DNA of 64,000 nucleotides, taken from the NCBI GenBank assembly GCA_963575745.1, contig CAUYUJ010017825.1:144482-208481 (forward strand). Direction: 5' to 3'. This DNA comes from Prorocentrum cordatum (lineage: Eukaryota; Sar; Dinophyceae; Prorocentrales; Prorocentraceae). A program made the position numbers and the translations under genes. Every line of letters begins with the position of its first letter. Position 1 is the stretch's first letter. Below are positions 45,351-54,647 of the stretch, piece by piece. Below the pieces are notes generated by a model that did no database searches, was not told the DNA's origin, and saw only the letters and a program-made list of their open reading frames with translations.

Positions 45351-45371
45351 CTGAGCCAAAATGGCTACGGC
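45351..45371 (-). other. Dinoflagellate spliced-leader relict at the 5' end of LINE 2
   Basis: The minus strand reads GCCGTAGCCATTTTGGCTCA then G, which is DinoSL with one A missing from the terminal CAAG. A GGA run on the same strand lies immediately upstream. No GT donor follows, so it is a copied transcript end and not an SL RNA gene. The LINE 2 start ATG lies about 90 nt downstream. Confidence 0.9.
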
Positions 45372-45372
45372 T

Positions 45373-45612
45373 CCTCCTCCTCCTCCTCCCCCTCCTCCTC
45401 CTTCTCCTCCTCCTCCCGCACCTTCTGCCCGCCGCCCCGACGGCGACGACGCCCACGACGACGACCCACGGCGATGCTGGCGACTAGGAAGAGGAGGAGG
45501 AGGAGGAGGAGGAGGAGGAGGAGGAGGAGGAGGAGGAGGAGGAGGAGGAGGAGGAGGAGGAGGAGGAAGAGGAGGAAGAGGAGGATGAAGACGAGGAGGA
45601 GTAGGAGGAGGA
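45373..45612. repeat. TCC tract then GGA tract (inverted pair) next to LINE 2
   Basis: TCC at 45373-45421 touches the LINE 2 leader. GGA at 45486-45612 begins 65 bp later and leads into composite element E. Confidence 0.92.
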
Positions 45613-45614
45613 GG

Positions 45615-46395
45615 AAGACAAGGACCACTGTAAACCCAAGACCCATCAACGAAATTGCAAGAAACAGTCCCTCCGGACTCCTGCTTCATAGGCCTTTCCA
45701 AGGATTCATGTTCACTGAAAGAAGTGCCACGTTTGAACAAATCCTTTGCAGATCCTGAATTGCGCCAGAACAACATTCCTGGAACTTCAACGCCGCGAAT
45801 CACCGTTACTGTTGCCTCTTGGCGATCGTGAATCGTGCCAACACACCTTTCCGGGGATTTCAGCACCACGAATCAACGTAACTCTTGCGTACTGACAATC
45901 CGGCATCGGCCAAAACAGCGTTTCTGTGACGTTAACCATGAGACAGCTTGAAGCTAGTGAGAAATTCCAAAACTGGTACGCGCGGCGCTAAATCTAGAAC
46001 CACATATTGAAACAAAAAACGCCCTCCATCCGTGAAGCGTTTACAATGCTTCTACGATTGTGCGCGGCGCTTCTGAAAATGAGCCGCCCTCCATCCGTCA
46101 AACTTATGAAATTCTTTATGATGAATGCGCGCGGCGCTAAGGCGAGAGCAGCATTTTGAAACGGAGCCGCCCTTCATTCGTGAAACGGCTGCAAACGTGT
46201 AAAGCGAACGGGTGCGCGCGGCGCTAAAGCGAGAGCCACAGGTTGAAAGCGGCCCGCCCTCCATCCGTGAAGCTGTGGCACAATCTAAGCTTGAGGATCA
46301 TACATGGCGAGGAAATCTTAGGCGAAACGCCCGCCGCGCCCTTGCGGCCAGCCTCGGTGAGCGACAGGGAAGAGTTATTCTCAAGGAAAAACATG
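45615..46395 (+). repeat. Composite tandem-repeat element E, copy 1
   Basis: This starts with AAACCCAAGACCCATCAACG, then about three 67-bp units (centred on GGAACTTCAACGCCGCGAAT), then about four units of roughly 80 bp that begin GTGCGCGGCGCTAA and contain CGCCCTCCATCCGTGAAGC. The end block TAAGCTTGAGGATCATACAT leads into a GGA tract. Homologous in order and sequence to 52745-53685. GGA tracts on the plus strand flank it (45486-45612 and from 46397). Confidence 0.8.
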
Positions 46396-46396
46396 A

Positions 46397-46575
46397 CGAG
46401 GACAAGGAGGAGGAGGAGGAGGACGAGGAAGGCTGACGAGGAGGAGGAGGAGGAGGACGAGGAGGAGGAGAATGCGACTGAGATACTGGCGACGACGACG
46501 ACGACGACAACAACGACGACGACGACGACCACGACGGCCACGACGACGACGACGACGACGACGACAACCACGACG
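46397..46575. repeat. GGA tract then ACG tract
   Basis: GGA with GAC at 46397-46472, ACGACG with AAC at 46491-46575. Confidence 0.9.
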
Positions 46576-46927
46576 ACGGACGGCGGCGGCGGCAGCGGCG
46601 GCGGCGGTGGCGCCGCCGCGGCCGCCCGGCGGTCGGTCGCCGGGATCCTGGCCGTGAAACGTTGCAGCGAGGCGGCGCCCGCGCGTGCGCTTTACTCCTC
46701 GTCGAGGAGCAGCTGCGGCGGCGTCCGGGTGGGGGGGGGAGGGAGGGAGGCTCCCCGAGGGCTTCGGGAGAAGAGGGGGGGGAGGGCAGGCAGATGGCCA
46801 GGACGACTGCGCCACCCTGAACTCTCGCACCAGGCGCTTGCCTGGCCAGCCTGCGTGCGGCATCTGACGCCGGTGAGCGCGTCGCCCCCATGGCTTGGCA
46901 AAGCAGAGGGGGACAAGGTTCAGCGAA
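46576..46927. other. No recognisable gene
   Basis: GC-rich, with GGC triplets at 46580-46640; nothing recognisable. Confidence 0.5.
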
Positions 46928-47652
46928 TGAGGACACGGGAGAGGGGAGGAGGAAGAGGACGAGGAGGAGGAGGAGAAGGAAGAAGAGGATGGCTGGGCGA
47001 GGGGAAAGGGAGAGGAGGGCGCCTGGTTGATGGGGCAGGGGGAGGAAGGGAGGAAGGACAAGGGGAGCGAATCGAGGAGAGGGGGAGGAGGAGGAGGGCA
47101 AGGGGGAGGAGGAGGAGGGGAGCGAAGAGTAGGAGGAGGAGGAGAGGAGGAGGAGGAGGAGAGGGGGGGAGGAGGGGAGGAGAGGAGGAGGAGGAGGAGG
47201 AGAGGAGGAGGAGGAGGAGGAGAGGAGGAGGAGGAGGAGGAGGAGGAGGAGTAGGAGGATGGCTGGGCGAGGGGGGCGAGGGCGACTCTTGGCTGGGAGG
47301 GCAGGGGGAGGGGATGGGGTCAGCAGGAGTCAAGAGAATTAGAGGCGGGGTGGGAAAACGGAGGGAGGAGGGACAGGGGGAGGGGGCCAGACGGGCGGGT
47401 TCGTCGTCGCCGTCCTCCTCCTCCTCCTCCTCCTCCTCCTCCACCTCCTCCTCCTCCTCCTTCTCCTCCTCCTCCTCCTCCTGCTCCTCTTCCTTCTCCT
47501 CTTCCTCCTCCTCCTCCTCCTCCTCCTCCTCCTTGAAACCATTTTTCTCCAGAGGACGACGGGCGGGGGTAGGGTGACGGGGGAAGGGGAAGAGACGAGC
47601 GGGCTCGTCGTCGTCGTCCTCCTCCTCCTCCACCTCCTCCTCCTTCGGACCT
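46928..47652. repeat. GGA tract then TCC tract (inverted pair)
   Basis: GGA and GGGA units at 46928-47256, a spacer of about 150 bp, TCC at 47410-47535, and a short TCC run at 47607-47652. Confidence 0.9.
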
Positions 47653-47867
47653 TTCCTCTTCTCCTCAAGCCGGTGGCGAGTCTGGGGTGGAGTGGCCTGT
47701 GGAGGAGAGGTGCGGCGGAGGATCCGGGACGGTGAAGGCAAGGCGCGGCAGGAGAACAGGGGGAGGCCGACAGCAGGCTGCCCTTTCCGGAGCGCTTCGC
47801 GCAGATGCGTAACACGGGGATCCGATCCTGTTTCGGCGGCGCGCCCAGGGGGGAAGTGAGAGGGGGA

Positions 47868-48035
47868 AGCTTCGGAAGTTTCGGGTTCGAGGTTCGAGGT
47901 TGTTGGGCGTCGCCGTCGGTTCTCGGCGGTTTTCCAGCATCGGGATGCGCTCCAGCAGCTGTGCCTCGTCGAGGGCGTTCCAGGGGTGCCCGGATCGTCC
48001 TGAACGGCCGCCAAAGACACGAGTTACGATCCCGA
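47868..48035 (+). repeat. Dispersed repeat family B, copy 4
   Basis: GGAAGTTTCGGGTTCGAGGT, CGGTTCTCGGCGGTTTTCCA, GGGATGCGCTCCAGCAGCTG and GGGGTGCCCGGATCGTCCTG then AACGGCCGCC. Confidence 0.65.
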
Positions 48036-48059
48036 AACCGCCAGCAGAGGGGACGCGAA

Positions 48060-48190
48060 TGCTCGGAGGCTCCCCAGCCTTCTGAGAAATGTTCTAAGCC
48101 TTCCACGAAGAGACAAAACACCGCTCGGAAGGCCAGAGCTCTCCTGAGAAGCTCCGCCGCCTTCTGGGAGGGCGTTCTCCTTCTCACCTC
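48060..48190 (+). repeat. Module adjoining family B, copy 2
   Basis: GCTCGGAGGCTCCCCAGCCT, TCTGAGAAATGTTCTAAGCC, CTTCCACGAAGAGACA and CGCCGCCTTCTGGGAGG parallel the module at 37950-38090. The GGCGGCGCGCCCAGGGGG head is at 47833. Confidence 0.55.
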
Positions 48191-49191
48191 CCTCCCTCGC
48201 TCACCGCCGAGCGTGACAAGATTCGCGACGTGTGCTTCGATCCATCGATCTCCAGCGCCTGGGCTGCATACCGCTGCCATGGCAGATGTCGGGCAGTACA
48301 CCTGACCAGTCGCGTGCGACCGCCATGAAGCACGAGGGACGACAGAGGAGGCAGTTGAAACAGCATTCAAAGAGCAGCCCCCAAATCTGCCAGATGGTCA
48401 GAGGTACCCTTCGCTGCCCCGACCCGGGCTGCTGTAGACCAGCGTCTGTATGGTCTCGAACCTTTGCTTGAAAGCTTCGCGGTAGAGCTTAGCGACTCTG
48501 GCGTGATCGTCTCTACCATTTGTAAAGCGCTTGCCTGGCAGCTCTACGCCAAACTCGTTTGGCAAAGTATGCACGACGGGCGCCGTAGACCTTACTGCGC
48601 AGGCGGCCACGAACGAGCATTTGGCGCCATGTTCTTTGAAATCCGCCAGACCTCTTCGTCTGAGACACACGCTCGTGTGAGATGTTTGGCTTCTCCGTTG
48701 CCCGGGTTGAGCGATGTGCTCCACAACATGCCGATCTGACCCTTGCAGCGCTCCAGGTTCGCACCAGCGATCGCCAGGAGTTGTCACAATCCTGGTTGGT
48801 TGCTTTTGGGTTCTTGGGGTCTCGGGCCAGGTCGTCCGCAAGTGAAGTGAGAAAGAGAGATGGAGAGAGAGAGAAGGGATAAAGAGAGAGAGAGAGGAAT
48901 AAAGAAAGAAATGCCAGACTAGTGGAAGACAGAGAGGTTCACTTCGGGTGGAGATCTCTGGAAGCCATTATCCCCTGCAAGCGACGGTGCAGCACTTCCA
49001 GAATTAGAGCCAGAGTCCAGTATTCCGAAACCGCGATTGTTTGGGCCAATCGGGTTCCAAAGGGTGTTCGCGCTGCCTCCTGCTCCTGATCCGCCTGCGC
49101 CTTCGGAGTCGTCGTCGAGCTTCTCGTCATCAGCGTCGTTCCCCCGCATCATTGTTCGCCCTCGCCCTCCCCACGTTTCACTGCACCAACC
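48191..49191. other. Low-copy DNA around an unrecognised open frame
   Basis: Contains the minus-strand segment 48398-48841. A GAGAGA purine run lies at 48845-48910. No other feature. Confidence 0.45.
48398..48841 (-). CDS. Unrecognised protein-like segment
   Basis: The minus strand is open for 147 codons in a region free of simple repeats, with balanced amino-acid use: ADFKEHGAKCSFVAACAVRS, VVHTLPNEFGVELPGKRF and RDDHARVAKLYREAFKQRF. It could be an exon or a mobile-element fragment. I do not recognise the family, saw no catalytic motif, and cannot fix the true ends. The ATG at 48841 is simply the first in frame. Confidence 0.35.
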   Translation of the reverse strand: MRTTWPETPRTQKQPTRIVTTPGDRWCEPGALQGSDRHVVEHIAQPGQRRSQTSHTSVCLRRRGLADFKEHGAKCSFVAACAVRSTAPVVHTLPNEFGVELPGKRFTNGRDDHARVAKLYREAFKQRFETIQTLVYSSPGRGSEGYL

Positions 49192-49336
49192 ACCTCCTCC
49201 TGCTCCTCATCCCCCTTATTCTCATTGACTCCCGCTCCTCCTCCTCCTCGTCCTCCTCCTCCTTATCCTGGTCCTCCATCCCTTCCTCCTCCTCCTCCTC
49301 CTCCTCCTCCTCCTCCGCCTCCTCCTCCTCCTCATT

Positions 49337-49433
<97 letters not shown>

Positions 49434-49790
49434 GCATGACCATCGTCATCAGCATCAGCATCAGCATCATCATCATCATCATCATCGTCATCATCATCAC
49501 CATCATCATCACCATCCTCTCGCAATCTTCCTCTTCGCAGTGCTCCTTATCCTCCTCCTCCTCCTCCTCCTCATCATCATCATCATCATCATCGTCATCA
49601 TCACTAGCATTACCATCCTCATCCTCATCCTCATCCTACTCCTCTTCGTCCTCGTATTCCTCCTCCTTCTCCGCCTCCTCGTCCTCCTCGTTATCTCCGT
49701 CCGTCTCCTCCTGCTCCACCTCCTCCTCCTCCTCTTCTTCCTCCTCTTTCTCCTCCTCCTGCTTCCTCTTCTGCGCTTCCTCCGCCATGC
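49192..49790. repeat. TCC and CAT triplet tract
   Basis: TCC at 49192-49335, uninterrupted ATC at about 49336-49430, mixed CAT/CAG to 49620, TCC to 49790. Confidence 0.94.
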
Positions 49791-50051
49791 CAGGGTTGCC
49801 TTGACACTCTCGATGCCGCTTCCAGGCATCACCCTCGCCAGGGATGCCCCCAAACAAAAAAAATTGGTCATGGCCCCTTCTCCCTCCTCCATTTGTCCGT
49901 TTGCCTCCTCCCAGTCTTCTCTCACGTCCTGCCTCATCCTTGCTCACCGCGCTCTCGATCGAAGCATCTCCACGATTTGCTCAAGAATGGCTCCCCGCTG
50001 ACAAGCCCTGGCAATTTGACAAGGACTATTGCCCGCGCCCCGGCCGCATGT

Positions 50052-50162
50052 GTATGTATGTATTTATGTGTGTATGTATGTATATATATATATAGCCATC
50101 TGGATATATATATATATATATATAGATATATCCATATATATATATATAGATAGATAGATATA
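50052..50162. repeat. TA-rich dinucleotide tract
   Basis: TATATATA blocks broken by GCCATCTGGA and TAGATATATCC, ending GATAGATAGATA. Confidence 0.93.
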
Positions 50163-50289
50163 GCGCAGGCCCGTGCAACTGCACCACCCCCTCATGACTG
50201 TCGGGAGGGAGGCCCCCTTGAAAGGCCCGTGCCCAACGCTCTCCGCCCCCAGCTCTGCGGTGCGAAGGTGCACGGGGCCGGCCGTTGCC

Positions 50290-51165
50290 CGTGCTGCGAT
50301 CCCCTATCACACGTCTCGTGGCCCCACGGGAGGCTCACCGAGGGCTTCAGGGGCCAGAGTCGTGGGGGCGTAAGACCCGGGTGCAGGGGACTCGGAAAGC
50401 CCCGACGAGGTCGTCAGCAAAAAAAAACGAGGCCGAGCCTGCATTTTGACGAGGCCTCCCGCTGCAGACATCCCACGAAACTCCTACTCGTCAAAATCCG
50501 AGTCGCGGTCGTCAAAAAACGATGGCGAACCCGAGTCCTGGCAAACCCGGGTCTTACGCTCCCCCGACAGAGTTCACATTGGTACCAGCCCCATGCCTGC
50601 AAACCCTCACACGTCTCGTGGCCCCCTAGGGAGCTCCAGCGAGGGCCCCAGCGGCAGGGTCCACATGGGTGCCCGCCCCATTTTGGCAGACCCATCACGT
50701 GCTCCGTGGATTCAGAAGGGAGGAGGAGGAGGAGGAGGAGGAGAGGAGGAGGAGGAGGAGGAGGAGGAGGAGAAGGAGGATGAGGGAGGAGGAGGAGGAG
50801 GAGGAGGAGGACTCCACCGAGGGCTTCCGTGGCCACAGCTCACATTGGTAACCCGCCCCGTTTCGGCAGACCCCTCACACGACCCGGGGCCCCAGAAGGA
50901 GCCCCACCGAGGGCCCCAGTGGCAGGGGTCACATGGGCACCCGCCCCACTTCGGCAAACCCCTTACACGTCTCGCGGCCCATAGGGAGCTCCAGCGAGGG
51001 CCCCAGTGGCAGGGGTCACATGGGTACCTGCCCCATTTCGGCAGAGCCCTTACACTTTTCGTGGCCCAGTACTGGGTGGGCTCTACCGAGGGCCCCAGTG
51101 GCAGGGTTCACAGGGGTATTCCCTCCATGTCGGCAGACCCTTCACACGCTTCGTGGCACTGCGGA
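50290..51165 (+). repeat. About 88-bp minisatellite, six to seven copies, interrupted by a GGA tract
   Basis: Units contain CGAGGGCCCCAGTGGCAGGG (near 50650, 50910, 50995 and 51088; a variant near 50818), then CACATGGGTACC, GCCCCATTTCGGCAGACCC and CACACGTCTCGTGGCCC. Spacing is about 85-93 bp. One unit is split at its AAGGAGC position by the GGA tract 50716-50812. Confidence 0.8.
50716..50812. repeat. GGA tract inside the 88-bp minisatellite
   Basis: GGAGGA units between CAGAAGGG and CTCCACCGAGGG of one minisatellite unit. Confidence 0.93.
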
Positions 51166-51289
51166 TCCCCCTAACGAGTTCTTGTGCATTGAGCGGTCAT
51201 GTTTGTCGTTCCCAGGTTCGTAGAATCGGTCGGGTTCTTCGACAGGGTAATTTTTACCACGCTTGAACCCAGCCCTCTGGCGTCATGAT

Positions 51290-51450
51290 CTTTTCATGAC
51301 GTCGATCCCGTGAGGTCTGGACCCCTTCCCGGGGACCAGTTGTTCATCCCCAGTCTATGTTTGACGGTCCCGAGGCCCAGCGAAGGCCCCCGGGGGCCGA
51401 CCATAGCGACACACCTCCCCTCGCGATGTCGTCACGACGCGAGCGGGTCT
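51290..51450 (+). repeat. Dispersed repeat family A, copy 5
   Basis: GGACCCCTTCCCGGGGACCA, TTGTTCATCCCCAGTC, TTTGACGGTCCCGAGGCCCA and GCGAAGGCCCCCGGGGGCCG occur in family order. Truncated heads or tails are also seen at 52548-52578 (CATGCGACGCCCTGATTTGA, cut by a GGA tract), 1905-1965 and 22110-22170. Confidence 0.6.
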
Positions 51451-51632
51451 GGGAACCGAGCATCGCTGCCCCCGCGGCGCATGTCTTTTTGTTGCACTAC
51501 TCTTTAAGCCCCCGCGCCCGTGGCGCGGCCGCGGCGCCACGCCTGCGCCGCGCGCCCGCCCCGCAGACTCGGCCGCGGGCCTCTCGTGGGCCCCCCGCAG
51601 CCTGCGCCCGCCCTGCCGCCCCATCGGGCCCC

Positions 51633-51839
51633 GGCAGCCCCTGAGATCTTTGGCGGCGCGCAGAGGGGGGTAGGGGGAGGGGGGAAGGCTTCTTAGAAGC
51701 ACCCCTGCTTCTTAGAAGGCGCGGGCCTCCTTTGTAGACGTGAGGCCGAGGCCTTCTGAGAAGCAGGGGTGCTTCTGAGAAGCCTTCCCCCCTCCCCCTA
51801 CCCCCTTTGGCGCGCCGCCAAGATCTCCCGGGCGCTGCC
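51633..51839. mobile_element. About 205-bp near-perfect hairpin element beside a GGA tract
   Basis: The arms 51644-51720 and 51751-51826 are inverted copies about 76 bases long with only a few differences. Shared blocks include GGGGGTAGGGGGAGGGGGGA and GAAGCACCCCTGCTTCT. GGCAGC at 51633 and CTGCCA at 51839 extend the arms outward, and GGCCTC/GAGGCC extends them inward, leaving a loop of about 12 bases. A GGA tract starts 3 bases beyond the right end. Confidence 0.7.
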
Positions 51840-51842
51840 ACG

Positions 51843-52011
51843 GGAGGAGGAGGAGGAGGAGGAGGAGGAGGAGGAGGAGGAGGACGAGGAGGAGGAGGAG
51901 GACGAGGAGGAGGACGAGGAGGAGGGGGAGGAGGAGGGGGAGGAGGAGGAGGAGGAGGAGGAGGAGGAGGAGGAGGAGGAGGAGGAGGAGGAGGGGGAGG
52001 AGGAGGAGATT
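51843..52011. repeat. GGA tract after the 51.6-kb hairpin
   Basis: GGAGGA with GAC and GGG variants. Confidence 0.93.
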
Positions 52012-52078
52012 GGTGCGGCCCGAGAGCTGGCGCAGAGATTCGGCCTCGCTGAAGGGGGAGGGGCGAAGTCGTGCCTTC

Positions 52079-52220
52079 TGTGGGGGGGAGGGAAAGGTGC
52101 ACTTCTCCGCTCGCTTGGGGACCCGCAAGGGGCTCCTTCGGGGGCCCTGAAGGGCACGCTTTCTGGAGCCCTCGCTGCCCACCCCCCCATCTGGCGCTCT
52201 CCCAGCACGCGACGCCCACA
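52079..52220 (+). repeat. Dispersed repeat family F, copy 2
   Basis: AAAGGTGCACTTCTCC, GGGCACGCTTTCTGGAGCCC, TCGCTGCCC and CGCGACGCCCACA. The rest of 52012-52578 shows no recognisable gene. Confidence 0.5.
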
Positions 52221-52578
52221 TCGGCTACACGCAGGAGTGACCCTGGGTAAGAGTGGCCTTTGGTGCGCGGCTCTTCGGGGGCCGCGCGGGGACCGAACAC
52301 AGGCGCGCAAGACGTTACTATCGCATCGCGTTCGGCGAGTGGGGGGCCCCACTGGGCCCGCGCCCAAGGTCACTCCGGCGAAAGGTCACTCCTACGTCTA
52401 GTCGACCAAAGAGGTCCGAGATGGGATCCCGGGCTCCGGGCGTGATGTTTCGCAGGGCTGCAGCGCTTTCGCAGCGCCGGATCTCCGGGGGGGCCCGCGG
52501 AGAACGAGGAGGAGCGAACCCCTTCGAGCGGGCGACCCGAGGGTGCTCTCCCATACATGCGACGCCCTGATTTGACTC

Positions 52579-52745
52579 CGAGGAGGAGGAGGAGGAGGAG
52601 GAGGAGGAGGAGGAGCAGGAGCAGGAGGAGGAGGAGGAGCAGGAGGAGGAGGAGGAGGAGGAGGAGGAGGAGGAGGAAGAGGAGGAAAAGGGAAGGAGGA
52701 GGAGGAGGAGGAGGAGGACGAGGGAGAGGGGAGGGAGGAGGAGGA
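52579..52745. repeat. GGA tract before composite element E copy 2
   Basis: GGAGGA with GCA and AAG variants; it truncates a family A head at its left edge. Confidence 0.93.
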
Positions 52746-53685
52746 TCAGCGGAAACCCAAGAGTCATCAACGATGTTGGAATAAATCCTCCCTTCAAGCT
52801 CCCTCTCCATAGGCCCCTACAACGGTTAATTTCCACTGAGGGAACTGCATCGTTGGAAGACCTCCGTTTGAAGACCCTGAAGCATGCCACAACATTGTTC
52901 TCGGGATTCCCATGCCACGGATCAACTTGACTGTTGCGTCTTGACGACCTTGAATCGCGCCAGAACACCATTCCTGGGACTTCAACACCGCGAATCAGCG
53001 TAACTGTTGCACCCTCATAATCCTGAACCTATCTAAAACACAATTTCTGATACGTCGATCATAGGATTCCGTAAACCTCTTGCAATTTTTAGAAGCGAAT
53101 GTGCGCGGCGCTAGGGCGAGAGCCACATTTTGAAAAAGAACCGCCCTCGATCCGTGAAGCTCTTGCAAATTGAGAATCGGTGCGCGACGCTAAGGCGAGA
53201 GCCAAGTTCTGAGAACCAGCCGCCCTCAATCCGTGAAGCTCTTGCAATGTGTTAAAACGACTGTGCGCGGCGCTAAAGCGAGAACCGCATTTTGAAAAGA
53301 AACCGCCCTCAATCCGTGAACATCTTGCAGTTGTTTCGAACGGATGTGCGCGGCGCTAGAGCGAAGACAACATGTTGAAAACCACCCGCCTTGAATCCGT
53401 GAAACTCTTGCACCATTTCAAAACGACTGTGCGCGGCGCTAAGGCGCGAGCCGCACAACGACCCGCCCTCAACCCGTGAAGCTCTTGCAGTTTTCTAAAG
53501 CGAATGTGCGCAGCGCGAAAGCGAGAGTCCTATTTTGAAAACCACCCGCCCTGATCTGTGAAGCTGTTGTCATTGTTTAAGCTTCCGGGTCATAAATGAT
53601 GAGGAAATCGCAGGCGCAACGCCCGACCCGCCCTGAGAACTGGCCTCGGGGTGCGAGAGGGAGAAGATATCTTATGAGGAGATGA
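52745..53685 (+). repeat. Composite tandem-repeat element E, copy 2
   Basis: Same layout as copy 1: AAACCCAAGAGTCATCAACG start, about three 67-bp units (52865-53035), six units of about 82 bp (53100-53575; GTGCGCGGCGCTA starts near 53101, 53264, 53347 and 53430), then TAAGCTTCCGGGTCATAAAT and a GGA tract. The larger 82-bp array accounts for most of the length difference from copy 1. No coding capacity seen. Confidence 0.82.
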
Positions 53686-53807
53686 AATGGAGGAGCAGGA
53701 GAAGGAGGAGGAGTAGAAGGAAACGAAGGAGGACGAGGCGGAGACGAAGGAGGAGGAGGAGGAGGAGGAGGAGGAGGAGGAGGAGGAGAAGGGAGCAGGG
53801 AGGAGGA
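53686..53807. repeat. GGA tract running into the assembly gap
   Basis: GGAGGA with AAG and GAC variants. Confidence 0.92.
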
Positions 53808-53907
53808 NNNNNNNNNNNNNNNNNNNNNNNNNNNNNNNNNNNNNNNNNNNNNNNNNNNNNNNNNNNNNNNNNNNNNNNNNNNNNNNNNNNNNNNNNNNNN
53901 NNNNNNN
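53808..53907. other. Assembly gap
   Basis: Exactly 100 N, so probably a gap of unknown real length. It follows a GGA tract, which probably stopped the assembly. Confidence 1.
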
Positions 53908-54049
53908 CGATGTCGGAGCCCACCGAATGATCGCCGAAAGTCGTGTAGAAGATCCTCGAACGATGATCGGGTCAATCGCGGTCCCCTGGTCTTTGACGGG
54001 GGGGTCAGAGGCCGCAATGCTATCGCCGGCGATCGATGACGCACGCGGT

Positions 54050-54647
54050 TTATCGCCTCGCAAACGATGCGCCCCGTCGCAATGAATCGAACTCGGGACC
54101 CACCGCCTCCTGCAACACACCCATCATCCACTCGCGATGTCCTGGCCCGTCTGCTGATGTCTGAACCTCTCCCGTGGTCGCAATGACTCTTTTCAGCCTG
54201 GGCGCTCGCTGAGTCGCGGGGGTCCGCGGACTGCCCAGATCTCTGAGAGCGGCCCTGCCAACTGCTGCTATAGCGTTCCCCACTGGTTGCCGGCGTTCGC
54301 GCACGCTGCATCCGTGCGAAACAACTCTGTGAGATTCCAGGCGGGCATAGGACGGATCATGATCGGCAAATCTTCAAGACGGCGGGCCCGATGGATCATC
54401 CGATCGCAAGCCTGTCTGGGTCGCCACAATTGGACTGCCCATCTGATGCGGCACCGCGTTCACCTACGCAGCGATGCCCAGGCGGGCCTGGGACTGAAGC
54501 GAGTTGCCCATGCCCTGTTCTTTCCGGCACGCCACGATCTCCTCTGGACTCAGGTCGCTTTCGTCAGGGGGCGCTCGATCCACCCTCGACATCTTCGCGC
54601 CCCTGGCAAAGTGGGCCGGCCTGCAGCGCCCAGATACCAGCGTCGTC
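54050..54647 (-). pseudogene. Copia-like connection and RNase H tail
   Basis: Downstream of the RT in shifting frames, EEIVACRKEQGMGNSLQSQA corresponds to the segment after the copia palm. Nearer the end, LKRVIATTGEVQTSADGPGH then REWMMGVLQEA matches the RNase H end (LKR-x5-AE-x-QA-x-S-x-G...EW). The frame ends at a stop near 54050. Multiple frameshifts are present. Confidence 0.6.

Larger units (their letters stand above)
39430..45371 (-). mobile_element. LINE 2: near-complete dinoflagellate non-LTR retrotransposon with spliced leader
   Basis: On the minus strand from 45371: spliced leader, about 90 nt of leader region, ATG at 45260, zinc ribbon, coiled coil, endonuclease, linker, reverse transcriptase, RNase H, C-terminal zinc finger, short 3' region. 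Lesions in about 5.9 kb are few: TGA at 45150-45152, frameshifts near 45045 and between 44334 and 44171, TAG at 43486-43488, one extra base in the A run 42043-42048, TAA at 41025-41027, TAGs at 40005-40007 and 39987-39989. Catalytic residues are otherwise retained, so this is a younger copy than LINE 1. A TCC tract (plus strand) lies on both sides (39200-39427 and 45373-45421). Confidence 0.88.
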
